Shown: positions 25,261 to 33,435 of the stretch, piece by piece
Layout: each line of letters starts with the position of its first letter
How positions within the stretch are numbered: the stretch's first letter is position 1
NCBI GenBank assembly: GCA_016929695.1
Contig: JAFGII010000048.1
Span: forward strand, 1 to 38,817
Length of the DNA stretch: 38,817 nt
Direction of reading: 5' to 3'
From: Ignavibacteria bacterium
GTDB lineage: Bacteria > Bacteroidota > Ignavibacteria > Tepidaquicellales > Tepidaquicellaceae
Translations under genes and position numbers: made by a program
The notes under the pieces: generated by a model
The model's input: only the letters and a program-made list of their open reading frames with translations
The model's database searches: none
What the model was told of the DNA's origin: nothing

Positions 25261-25383
25261 TTTTTAAGTCTTTATGTTTTATTTTCTACAAAGGTTCTGC
25301 TTCTGCACGGTTTAATACATTTAATTTCTAAACTATAAAAAGATTTCGCCGCTGAATGGCTTAACACTTTGAATTTTAAATTT

Positions 25384-25656
25384 TTACTTTCTAAGTTCTA
25401 AATCTTTGACAATCTGTCTGTATCTGGTTATATCTTTTTTTTCAAGGTATCTCAACAGTTTTCGTCTTTTTCCTACCATTTTCAATAAACCGGTTTTTGA
25501 ATGATTGTCTTTTTTATTTTTGTTGAAATGTGTTGCGGACAGTTCATTTATCCTTTTGGTTAAGATTGCTATCTGTACTTCAGGTCTTCCGCTGTCTTTT
25601 TCGGTTGAACCGAATCTTTTTACGATTTCATTTTTTTCTTCTTTTGTTAATCCCAT
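25384..25656 (-). CDS. rpsO: 30S ribosomal protein S15
   Basis: The 90-residue product is full length and shows the S15 pattern: [20 protein letters not shown] near residues 17-36, then [22 protein letters not shown]. It binds the central domain of 16S rRNA early in 30S assembly. It lies 10 bp downstream of ribF and upstream of pnp. Confidence 0.98.
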   Translation of the reverse strand: MGLTKEEKNEIVKRFGSTEKDSGRPEVQIAILTKRINELSATHFNKNKKDNHSKTGLLKMVGKRRKLLRYLEKKDITRYRQIVKDLELRK

Positions 25657-25666
25657 TTTAAATTTG

Positions 25667-26638
25667 TTAATTTTGTTTTATTAATAATGTTTTTTCCAAA
25701 ACAGTTTGTTTGTCTTTGTTTAACTGTATTTTCAGTTCTTCGAGTGAACTAAATTTTTTTTCATTTCTTATAAAATCGATGAATTCAACTGTTATTATCT
25801 CTCCGTAAATGTTATTGCTGAAATCCAGAATATGAATTTCAAGAAAAATATTCTTATCGTCTGTTACTGTAGGTCTGCTGCCTATATTCATCATACCAAA
25901 ATAATAATTATTATTAATATAAACTTTAACTAAATAGACACCATTTCCGGGGATTAGTTTATTTTTGTCAGAAGTTTCTATATTAGCAGTAGGGAAGCCG
26001 ATTATACTACCTCGCTTGTCTCCGTAAGATATTTTTCCCGTGAAGGTATAATTCCGCCCGAGCAGTCCGGCTGCTTCTTTCACTTTTGTTTCAAGAAGAA
26101 GTCTTCTGATTAACGTACTGCTGACAATGTGGTTGTTTAGTTTGAATTCATCCACTTTCCATAGGTCGAATTTGTATTCTTCTGAAAGTGATTTAATTGT
26201 TACTATACTACCTTCGCGGTTTTTTCCGAACATATGGTCATATCCGACCACATAATGCGAAAAACCGATTTTGTTAATAAGATATTTCAAGAAAAATTCC
26301 GTTGCGGGTGTAGCAGCAAACTCCTTTGTAAAATTAATCACAAAAATTGTATCTATCCCCTGTGATTCAAAATTTAAAATTTTTTCATCAAAAGTAGTTA
26401 ATATTTTTACTTCACCATACTTGCCATTTTTTTTAAGTATGAGTCGAGGATGGGGCTCGAATGTAACAACTGTCTTGCGAAGATTTTTTTCATCTCCGGT
26501 TTGTACAAGTGTATCTAATATTTTTTTGTGCCCCAGATGAAGCCCGTCAAAAGTCCCGACCGTAACTATACTGTTTGGGTTGAAATATTTCCTGTCGTGT
26601 TTATCCGTGTCTGTGTTTAAGTCTCTGACTATGTTCAT
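25667..26638 (-). CDS. ribF: Bifunctional riboflavin kinase / FAD synthetase
   Basis: RibF makes FMN and then FAD from riboflavin and ATP. The N-terminal adenylyltransferase half has [16 protein letters not shown] near residue 27 and an ISTLIRR-like [12 protein letters not shown]. The C-terminal kinase half has [20 protein letters not shown] followed by GFPTANI, then the [15 protein letters not shown] segment. At 323 residues it is of normal size. It begins the ribF-rpsO-pnp-STAS run, and no FMN riboswitch is apparent in the 64 bp between it and the peroxiredoxin gene. Confidence 0.96.
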   Translation of the reverse strand: MNIVRDLNTDTDKHDRKYFNPNSIVTVGTFDGLHLGHKKILDTLVQTGDEKNLRKTVVTFEPHPRLILKKNGKYGEVKILTTFDEKILNFESQGIDTIFVINFTKEFAATPATEFFLKYLINKIGFSHYVVGYDHMFGKNREGSIVTIKSLSEEYKFDLWKVDEFKLNNHIVSSTLIRRLLLETKVKEAAGLLGRNYTFTGKISYGDKRGSIIGFPTANIETSDKNKLIPGNGVYLVKVYINNNYYFGMMNIGSRPTVTDDKNIFLEIHILDFSNNIYGEIITVEFIDFIRNEKKFSSLEELKIQLNKDKQTVLEKTLLIKQN

Positions 26639-26702
26639 ATTTTATCCTGACTGATACTATGGAACTCTTTTCCGGGACGGTGCTCGCTAAGGAAATCTGC
26701 TG

Positions 26703-27185
26703 TTATCCTAATGTTTTCAGACATTCTTTAATTTTATCAAAATTCGGAAGTTGTCCGGGATCATCATTGACTTCAACATATCGGATAATGCCGTCTTTAT
26801 CTATAACGAATGCTGACCTTTTTGCGACACCTTTCATACCGAGTACGAATTCATCATAAAATGCATCGTATTTTGGTGCTACTTCTTTATTGAAATCACT
26901 TAAAAGAGGTATTCTGATGCCACTTGCTTTTGCCCATGCCTCCTGTGTGAATAAAGTATCAACTCCAATTGCTATAACATCGGCATTCAAACTGGTATAT
27001 TCATTGAGACCGTTTGTAATCGAGCACATTTCATTTGTGCAATTGTCCGTAAATGCAAGCGGATGAAATAATAATACCAAATTTTTACCTTTATAATCGG
27101 AAAGTGATATAGGTTTTGGCTCGCCTGTCATATTTTTTGACAATAATGTAAATTCGGGTGCTTTGTCACCAACTTTAATTGCCAT
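26703..27185 (-). CDS. Peroxiredoxin, PrxQ/BCP-like
   Basis: A 160-residue AhpC/TSA-family thiol peroxidase that reduces hydrogen or organic peroxides. The active-site motif PLAFTDNC (P42-x3-T46-x2-C49) is intact. A second cysteine, Cys54, lies five residues later, the arrangement of BCP/PrxQ enzymes with the resolving cysteine in the same helix, although the rest of the protein also resembles the AhpE type. A good Shine-Dalgarno stretch (AAAGGA, about 27192-27197 in complement) precedes the ATG at 27183-27185. A 12-bp palindrome lies just upstream. Monocistronic or read into ribF. Confidence 0.9.
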   Translation of the reverse strand: MAIKVGDKAPEFTLLSKNMTGEPKPISLSDYKGKNLVLLFHPLAFTDNCTNEMCSITNGLNEYTSLNADVIAIGVDTLFTQEAWAKASGIRIPLLSDFNKEVAPKYDAFYDEFVLGMKGVAKRSAFVIDKDGIIRYVEVNDDPGQLPNFDKIKECLKTLG

Positions 27186-27202
27186 TTTTGTATTCCTTTT
27201 CT

Positions 27203-27214
27203 CCGCATATGCGG
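27203..27214. promoter_or_regulatory. Perfect 12-bp palindrome upstream of the peroxiredoxin
   Basis: CCGCATATGCGG is a perfect palindrome about 18 bases before the peroxiredoxin start on the minus strand, just beyond its ribosome-binding site. It could be an operator half-site pair or a small leader hairpin. No second copy was noticed in this window. Confidence 0.35.
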
Positions 27215-27498
27215 GTTTATATCTTTAAAAAATAGAACTTTAAATATAATTATTCATATATTCATTAACAATTCGATTATTTATTCAGTTGCAAACTTTT
27301 GATATTAATTACCGGCCGCTTATTATTGTGGAAACATATATCTCTATTTTTGAAGATTTTAAATAATACACAAATTCAGTAAATGAATACTTTTATATTA
27401 ATATAACAAAACAAGGGCAGGGACGAAAAAGAGAGTAATATTTTTATAAAAAAATCGGTATATTAACAATTCTTTAAAAATTTAAGAAATAAGCAAAA
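27215..27498. other. AT-rich divergent promoter region
   Basis: This stretch separates the minus-strand peroxiredoxin from plus-strand rpmG. It contains no gene and no obvious repeat. Promoters for both should lie here, but no box could be placed with confidence. Confidence 0.5.
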
Positions 27499-27678
27499 AT
27501 GGCAAAAAAGAAAGAAGGAGCCAGAATAAACATAAAATTGGTAAGCGTTGAAGGACCTCACAAAGGTAAATCTGTTTATGTTACACAAAAAAACAGAAAC
27601 AACACTAAAGACAGGCTCGAAGTAAAAAAATACTGTAAGTTCACGAAAAAACACATACTTCACAAAGAGGCAAAGTAA
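27499..27678 (+). CDS. rpmG: 50S ribosomal protein L33
   Basis: A 59-codon frame from ATG 27499 to TAA 27676-27678. The protein begins [19 protein letters not shown] and ends with [16 protein letters not shown], the L33 signature. Zinc-binding L33 has two CxxC pairs; here only one cysteine (KYC) remains, so this is the zinc-independent form with a vestigial residue. It is a protein of the large ribosomal subunit near the E site. The Nudix gene starts 19 bp downstream, so they probably share a transcript. Confidence 0.93.
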   Translation: MAKKKEGARINIKLVSVEGPHKGKSVYVTQKNRNNTKDRLEVKKYCKFTKKHILHKEAK

Positions 27679-27697
27679 TATTAAGTAATACTTAATT

Positions 27698-28171
27698 TTG
27701 AAAATTGCAACCCTCCTTTATATAAGAAATTCCAGTAACGAATATCTGTTAATAGAGCGTAATAATGAACCTAACAAGGGATTATTATCTCCTCCCGGCG
27801 GTAAAGTAAAAAAAAATCTGGCAGAATCGCCTGCCGGTTGTGCAGTAAGAGAAGCGAAGGAAGAATGCGGACTAATTACATTAACTTCAGACTGGAGATT
27901 AAGAGGAATTGTAACGGAAAAAAATTATCCGGGGATAGGAAATATAATGATATTCTGTTATCTGTATAAAAAACCAACTGATAAACTACCTTCCTCAATG
28001 CGAGAAGGGAAGTTTCGATTTATACCGCTTTCAAAAATTTATGATTATAAACTACCTGAAACAGATAAACTTTATATCTGGAAATTTGTTTTAGATGAAA
28101 AAATTGATTTATTCAGTATTAGAATAGATTGTTCAGATTTAAACAATTTAACCTGTGTAATTGAACACTAA
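27698..28171 (+). CDS. Nudix hydrolase, possibly for dihydroneopterin triphosphate
   Basis: A 157-residue Nudix protein that would cleave a nucleoside-diphosphate-linked compound. The Nudix box runs from GGKVKKNLAESPAGCAVREA to KEECGL. The RE-x2-EE-x-G core (51-58) is intact, but the spacing between the box glycine and the first glutamate is two residues longer than in MutT. The start is TTG at 27698-27700, giving MKIATLLYIR. Its gene precedes folE2 closely. In folate synthesis a Nudix enzyme removes pyrophosphate from the GTP cyclohydrolase product, so this gene is a candidate for that step; MutT-like or other nucleotide clean-up remains possible. Confidence 0.88.
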   Translation: MKIATLLYIRNSSNEYLLIERNNEPNKGLLSPPGGKVKKNLAESPAGCAVREAKEECGLITLTSDWRLRGIVTEKNYPGIGNIMIFCYLYKKPTDKLPSSMREGKFRFIPLSKIYDYKLPETDKLYIWKFVLDEKIDLFSIRIDCSDLNNLTCVIEH

Positions 28172-28223
28172 CAAAAGAAATAATAAGTCAAAGCCGAGGA
28201 ATGAAAAGAAAGGAAAATCGAAA

Positions 28224-29084
28224 ATGTTTGAACCAAAGACAAATTCAAAAAACATAAAAACCATATTACCTGACACTCAAAACAAAAAAGATAACCGCAA
28301 AACATCAATAAACAAAGTAGGTGTACGGAACTTAAAGTATCCTATAGTGTTAAAAGAAAAAGAAGCAGATACTCAGCATACTATTGCCACAATTTCGATG
28401 ACAGTAGATTTACCGAAGCATTTTAAAGGTACACATATGAGCAGGTTCCTTGAAATAATAGAAAGCAAAGGAAATGAAATACACGTTAATTCCCTGTATG
28501 AGATACTCGAGGAGATGCAGAAAAAACTTAATGCAAACGCAGCGCACATAGAGATGGAATTTCCTTACTTCAAAACAAAGAGTGCACCCGTATCAAAGAA
28601 GAAGTCGTTACTTGATTACACAGTGAGATTTCACGGGGTTATGTATTCGGATAAAAAGGATTTTATAATGACTGTTAAAATTCCGGTTACTACATTATGT
28701 CCGTGTTCAAAAAGCATATCAAGTTTCGGAGCCCACAATCAGAGAGGTGAAGTAACAGTGTCAATCAGATTTAAAGATATGGTATGGATAGAAGATATTA
28801 TTCAAGTAGTTGAAAGCAGTGCAAGTTCAGAACTATTTGCCCTGCTGAAACGTGATGACGAGAAGTATGTAACTGAAAAAGCGTACGAGAATCCCGTATT
28901 TGTAGAAGACCTTGTGAGAAATGTAGTCGTAAAACTTCGGAAGAATAAATCTATAACTTGGTACACAGTTGAAGCGGAAAATTTTGAAAGCATTCATAAT
29001 CATAATGCTTATGCTATGATAGAATCCGACAGTAAGTTTAACAACGGTAATGAAAAATATTTTATAATAAAAAGATATCGTTGA
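28224..29084 (+). CDS. folE2: GTP cyclohydrolase FolE2 (type IB)
   Basis: FolE2 converts GTP to 7,8-dihydroneopterin triphosphate, the entry point to folate and to queuosine precursors, and is metal-flexible compared with zinc-bound FolE1. Diagnostic motifs are NKVGVRNLKYPI, FKGTHMSRF, TTLCPCSKSISSFGAHNQRG (with the metal and substrate Cys and His) and NHNAYAM near the end. I chose ATG 28224 (286 residues), preceded by AAAGGA about nine bases upstream. The longer frame from TTG 28161 would overlap the Nudix gene by 11 bp and add only a Lys/Asn-rich leader. Confidence 0.94.
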   Translation: MFEPKTNSKNIKTILPDTQNKKDNRKTSINKVGVRNLKYPIVLKEKEADTQHTIATISMTVDLPKHFKGTHMSRFLEIIESKGNEIHVNSLYEILEEMQKKLNANAAHIEMEFPYFKTKSAPVSKKKSLLDYTVRFHGVMYSDKKDFIMTVKIPVTTLCPCSKSISSFGAHNQRGEVTVSIRFKDMVWIEDIIQVVESSASSELFALLKRDDEKYVTEKAYENPVFVEDLVRNVVVKLRKNKSITWYTVEAENFESIHNHNAYAMIESDSKFNNGNEKYFIIKRYR

Positions 29085-29174
29085 GAAAAAGATTTGATTA
29101 CGCACTGGAACAAAAATTGATTTTTTGAATTAATAAAATAGAATAAAATTTATATATTAAATAAAAATTAAATT

Positions 29175-29606
29175 ATGAAGAGAATAACACTTTTGGTTTT
29201 TCTGATAGCGACAGCGTTTGTATTTGCATCCGTTGCGGATTCATACAGTCAGGCAACTCCGACTTTATCGGTAAAATTAAACAAGAAATCATATAAACCC
29301 GGTGATTCAGGTTTTATAACAATAAAATTTAAAACCGCAAAAACGGTAAAAATATCGAAAGAACCGGAACCTGAAGTAACACTTAGCGGTCAGAATATAG
29401 AGAGCATAGGACTTCAGCCCATAAATTCAAGCGGCGAATATATCATTCCTGCGCGGATAAAATATAAATTCAAAGTTTCGGGAAATGCTTCCGCAGGAAC
29501 AAGTATAAGCGTAACCGGGGCAGTAAAATTCGGATATTGCAATGCAGATTCCGGTATCTGTAAAATAGCCACGAAAAACATTTCATTTACCGTTAAAGTG
29601 AAGTAA
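29175..29606 (+). CDS. Secreted stand-alone DsbD-alpha-like domain
   Basis: A 143-residue protein with a signal peptide ending near SYSQA. Its mature part looks like the N-terminal immunoglobulin-type domain of DsbD: an early SYKPGDSGFITIKFKTA strand pair and a late GYCNADSGICKIATKNISF hairpin carrying two cysteines. In DsbD these two cysteines pass electrons to periplasmic partners. Here the domain is alone, without the membrane part, as in some Bacteroidota redox proteins. The cysteine spacing is six residues, one more than in E. coli DsbD. Function in thiol redox is an inference. No partner gene is adjacent. Confidence 0.7.
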   Translation: MKRITLLVFLIATAFVFASVADSYSQATPTLSVKLNKKSYKPGDSGFITIKFKTAKTVKISKEPEPEVTLSGQNIESIGLQPINSSGEYIIPARIKYKFKVSGNASAGTSISVTGAVKFGYCNADSGICKIATKNISFTVKVK

Positions 29607-29630
29607 CTTACTTGCTTTGAATATATATAA

Positions 29631-30395
29631 ATGAATTCCGGATATTATTTTATCTCAGATGTTCATCTAAATTTAAAAGGATTTGAAGCCGAAAAAATTC
29701 AGGAGCAAATCCTTATTGATTTTTTTGATTACATAAAAAACGATGCAGCTGAAATTTTCATAGTAGGAGATTTATTCGATTTCTGGATAGAGTATAAATA
29801 CGTTGTCCCGAAAGGGAACTACAGACTGTTCAGTAAATTATCCGAGATAATGAACAAGAATATAAAAATTACGTATCTTGCAGGGAATCACGATTTTTGG
29901 CGCGGGACATATTTCAGGGATGAATTCGGAATTACTATAATAGACAGGAATCTGGAAAGAGAGATTAACGGAAAGAAATTTTTCATAAGTCACGGAGACG
30001 GACTTGCATATAGAGATACAGGTTACAGAATTTTGAAAAAAATACTGAGAAACAAAGTTGCACAGAAATTATATTCATTAATTCATCCGGATATAGGAAT
30101 CTGGCTGGCAAAACGGACATCATCAACTTCAAGAACATATACCGGACAAAAAGATTATTCAAAACGCGATGGACTAAAGGACTATGCAATTAAAAAGATA
30201 AGAAGCGGTTTCGATTATGTAATTATGGGCCACCGTCACAAACCCTTAAAAGTAGAAAACAACGGTTCTTTTTATATAAACCTAGGTGACTGGATTGATG
30301 ATTTTTCATACGGATTATTCAGAGGCGAGGAGTTTAAATTAATGAAATTTTTTGATATAAAAAGAAAACAAGTTGTCAACGAGGAAATAATATGA
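29631..30395 (+). CDS. lpxH: LpxH-like UDP-2,3-diacylglucosamine hydrolase
   Basis: A calcineurin-like metallophosphoesterase of 254 residues. The metal-ligand motifs are in order: ISDVHL, GDLFDFWIEY, GNHDFWRG, ISHGDG and GHRHKP. The LpxH family cleaves UDP-2,3-diacylglucosamine in lipid A synthesis at the inner membrane face, and the DFWIEY and YRDTGYRIL segments favour that family over generic phosphoesterases. Its last four bases overlap the start of the penicillin-binding protein gene (ATGA), so the two envelope genes are translationally coupled. Confidence 0.87.
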   Translation: MNSGYYFISDVHLNLKGFEAEKIQEQILIDFFDYIKNDAAEIFIVGDLFDFWIEYKYVVPKGNYRLFSKLSEIMNKNIKITYLAGNHDFWRGTYFRDEFGITIIDRNLEREINGKKFFISHGDGLAYRDTGYRILKKILRNKVAQKLYSLIHPDIGIWLAKRTSSTSRTYTGQKDYSKRDGLKDYAIKKIRSGFDYVIMGHRHKPLKVENNGSFYINLGDWIDDFSYGLFRGEEFKLMKFFDIKRKQVVNEEII

Positions 30396-32674
30396 CAAAA
30401 AAAAAGGGAAAAGAATTAGAAAAATATTTCAAGGACAAAAAATACAGAAATAAAGTTTCTAAGAAGATAAGAAAACGGAATTTTTATTTTACCGTAGCGA
30501 TTTATGCACTCGTTATTACAGTGGTCTTGTTTATCGGATGGCTGATTTATCTTTCCCAGACCTTGCCTTCGTTATCCGACCTTGAGAACCCGAGACTTGA
30601 GGAAGCGACCAAAATATATTCCGATAACGGCGAACTAATTGATAAATTCTACTTAAAAAACCGTACACGTATTACATACGACGATTTACCGCAGGATTTA
30701 ATAAATGCCCTAATCGCAACAGAAGACAGAAAATTTTTTGACCACTGGGGCGTGGATATACAGAGAATTGTACAGGCATTTTTTAAGAATCTTGTCAGAT
30801 TCAGTCTGACACGTGAAGGTGCATCAACAATAACACAGCAATTAGCACGTAATTTATATCTGGATTCAAAAGAGACCACATTAAACAGAAAATTGCGTGA
30901 AGCAATGACTGCAGTTCAGATTGAAAAAACTTATACTAAGCAGGAAATACTGGTGTATTATGTTAACACTGTTTATTTCGGGAAAGGTGCTTACGGAGTT
31001 GAAGCGGCATCGCAGACATTTTACAATAAGACAGTACGGGATTTAACATTGAACGAGTGTGCCACACTTGTAGGACTGCTGAAATCTCCTGCAAACTATG
31101 ACCCTATTGATAAACCCGAGGCGGCAATAAACAGAAGGAATACCGTATTGAACTCTATGTATGAATGCGGTTTTATTACAAATGATGTTCTTGCATCGGT
31201 ATCGGAAGAAACGATAAAAATTTCACCAAGACAGGAAGAGAGAAGAGAAGAATCCGAATATTCAGATTTTACGGAATATGTCCGTCAGTTACTTCAGATA
31301 AAAGCGGAAAAATATGGATTTGACTTATACCGTGACGGTTTAAAAGTATATACAACATTAGATACAAGGATGCAAAATCATGCGGAGAATTCCGTAAAAG
31401 AGCAACTGAAGCCGTATCAAAGTTCATTTAATTCATATTGGAACTGGAAGAATAATAAAAACATTCTGAATTCTAATATAGATAAATTCATTAAGCAATC
31501 TGAAGAATATAAAAAATGCAGAACTAATGAAGAGAAGAGCAAGGTGTATGAAGCAATGAAAAGCAATAATACTGTAATTGATTCCGTGAAAAAACTTGCT
31601 TCAACTATACAGGTAGGTTTTGTAGTTATGGACGTCAAGACAGGGTACATAAGAGCACTGGTGGGTTCTAATCCTTACACACGTATTAAATACGGATTGA
31701 ATCATGTAACCCAGATTAAACGTCAGCCGGGTTCGGCATTTAAGCCCTTTGTCTATGCGGTAGCTATTAATAAAGGCTATTCACCAGCATATTCCATCTC
31801 GAATGACCCATTAACCGTAAATATTGAAGGAAAAAACTGGACACCAAAGGGAGGAGGGACAGGCGGTCTTGTGACAATGCGGAGGGCGATAGAACGTTCA
31901 ATCAATGTAGTTGCAGTTCGTACAGCACTTGACATAGCACCAATCAGCGAGGTTATTGCTCTTGCAAATGAGATGGGAATTAAATCAAGTCTTCCTAATT
32001 ATCCTTCTCTGGCACTTGGAGTCGGCGAAGTATCACCTCTTGAAATCACAAATGCATTCGGAACATTTGCCAACGGCGGCATTTGGGTAGAACCTGTTGC
32101 AATAACAAAAATTGAAGACCGGAACGGCAGAATAATCGAAGATATTTCTTTCATAACTGTTCACAAAGAAGTATTGAGTGAAGGAGCGGCATATATTATG
32201 TGCGATATGATGGAGGGAGTTATAGATAACGGGACAGCGACATCAGTAAGACAATTTTTCCACAGACCTGCAGCCGGGAAGACAGGGACTTCTCAAAGTT
32301 ATACAGATGCCTGGTTTGTCGGATTTACTCCTCAGTTTGTAGCGGGATGCTGGCTCGGATTTGATGATGCGAGAATCAAGTTCGGCGGTGCTTACGGTCA
32401 GGGCGGTAAAGCAGCGGCTCCGATATGGGGGCGATTTATGAAGAAATTATATTCGGACGATGATTTTGATTTTCCTGTTGAATATTTTCTTCTTCCTGAC
32501 GATGTTGAAGAACTCGAAATATGCATGGTTACCGGCTTGCTTGCCAACAGCACATGTCCTTCACAGTTAGATGTTGTATTAAAGAAATTTATGCCGAGAA
32601 AGTGCAATATGACACATTACTCTGTACCTTCTTATGATTCAACTTCAACGGCACAATCACCTCTTAGCAATTAA
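30392..32674 (+). CDS. Class A penicillin-binding protein (PBP1a)
   Basis: A bifunctional peptidoglycan synthase of 760 residues anchored by one N-terminal membrane helix (about 29-50). The glycosyltransferase domain (GT51) shows IATEDRKFFDHWGVD with the catalytic Glu and REGASTITQQLARNLY. The transpeptidase domain shows PGSAFKPF (the SxxK serine), RSINVVA (SxN) and AGKTGTSQSY (KTG). It builds and cross-links cell-wall glycan in the periplasm. It starts inside the end of the lpxH-like gene and is followed 24 bp later by ndk. The C-terminus is Cys-containing (KFMPRKCNM) with no extra domain. Confidence 0.95.
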   Translation: MTKKKGKELEKYFKDKKYRNKVSKKIRKRNFYFTVAIYALVITVVLFIGWLIYLSQTLPSLSDLENPRLEEATKIYSDNGELIDKFYLKNRTRITYDDLPQDLINALIATEDRKFFDHWGVDIQRIVQAFFKNLVRFSLTREGASTITQQLARNLYLDSKETTLNRKLREAMTAVQIEKTYTKQEILVYYVNTVYFGKGAYGVEAASQTFYNKTVRDLTLNECATLVGLLKSPANYDPIDKPEAAINRRNTVLNSMYECGFITNDVLASVSEETIKISPRQEERREESEYSDFTEYVRQLLQIKAEKYGFDLYRDGLKVYTTLDTRMQNHAENSVKEQLKPYQSSFNSYWNWKNNKNILNSNIDKFIKQSEEYKKCRTNEEKSKVYEAMKSNNTVIDSVKKLASTIQVGFVVMDVKTGYIRALVGSNPYTRIKYGLNHVTQIKRQPGSAFKPFVYAVAINKGYSPAYSISNDPLTVNIEGKNWTPKGGGTGGLVTMRRAIERSINVVAVRTALDIAPISEVIALANEMGIKSSLPNYPSLALGVGEVSPLEITNAFGTFANGGIWVEPVAITKIEDRNGRIIEDISFITVHKEVLSEGAAYIMCDMMEGVIDNGTATSVRQFFHRPAAGKTGTSQSYTDAWFVGFTPQFVAGCWLGFDDARIKFGGAYGQGGKAAAPIWGRFMKKLYSDDDFDFPVEYFLLPDDVEELEICMVTGLLANSTCPSQLDVVLKKFMPRKCNMTHYSVPSYDSTSTAQSPLSN

Positions 32675-32698
32675 TAATACAAGTTAAACTCAAAAATT

Positions 32699-33112
32699 AT
32701 GGAAAGAACACTCTGTATAATTAAACCGGACGCTGTAAAAAAGAAAGTTCAGGGTAATATAATTCAAAAAATTTTAGATTCCGGTTTTACCGTTAAAGGA
32801 ATTAAATTGATTAAACTTACCGAACAGCAGGCAAAAAAATTTTATGAAATACATAAAGAAAAACCTTTTTATAATGACCTTGTGAAATTTATGACTTCAG
32901 GAGAATGTATCGCAATTGCACTTGAAAAAGAAAATGCAATTTCAGACTACAGAAAATTAATAGGTTCAACTGACCCGGCTGAAGCGGATGAAGGCACTGT
33001 CAGAAAACTCTATGCAGATTCAAAACAGGAGAATGCGGTACACGGTTCTGATTCCGTAGAAAACGGTATTAAAGAAGTCGCCTTTTTCTTTTCCGAAAGT
33101 GAACTGATTTAA
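32699..33112 (+). CDS. ndk: Nucleoside diphosphate kinase
   Basis: Ndk balances nucleoside triphosphate pools by moving phosphate between NTPs and NDPs. The 137-residue protein has the family start ERTLCIIKPDAVKKK, the EADEGTVRKLYAD segment and the catalytic histidine in NAVHGSDS, ending in EVAFFFSESEL. It is the last gene of the plus-strand run that begins with rpmG. The region beyond its stop codon has no strong terminator hairpin. Confidence 0.97.
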   Translation: MERTLCIIKPDAVKKKVQGNIIQKILDSGFTVKGIKLIKLTEQQAKKFYEIHKEKPFYNDLVKFMTSGECIAIALEKENAISDYRKLIGSTDPAEADEGTVRKLYADSKQENAVHGSDSVENGIKEVAFFFSESELI

Positions 33113-33435
33113 GATTAAATATTGTAATTTTAAAGATGTGGGAAAAAATAACATACAGTTAAGAAAAAAATAAGTTATACAATCAATCGTACAATTACCC
33201 CCCTAATTCCTAACCCGTCAGAGCCGGAAGCAAACATTATTCATTTTACTCAAAGAGCGCAAAGAGGCATAAACCGTAAAGAAAAATATTACTTAAAATA
33301 CTTTCGCGGATTAAATGTAAATTTTATTAATTTTAGTGATAAAAATGAGTAATGCAGATTAATTTAATATAGTATAATTTTCTTTGCTCCATTGTGTACA
33401 AGAGACGAAGAATTTGAGAGAAAAGGAATAATTTC
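33113..33435. other. Convergent gap with dispersed filler sequence
   Basis: Nothing coding was found in these 323 bp between convergent genes. Around 33247-33280 there is a purine-rich segment (CAAAGAGCGCAAAGAGGCAT) of a sort common as intergenic filler in this group, and around 33200-33230 a C-rich stretch. I saw no clear intrinsic terminator. Confidence 0.5.

Noticed and set aside
28161-28223. Upstream TTG start for folE2
   Set aside because: It overlaps the Nudix gene and adds only a Lys/Asn-rich leader; ATG 28224 has a better ribosome-binding site and fits the family's N-terminus.
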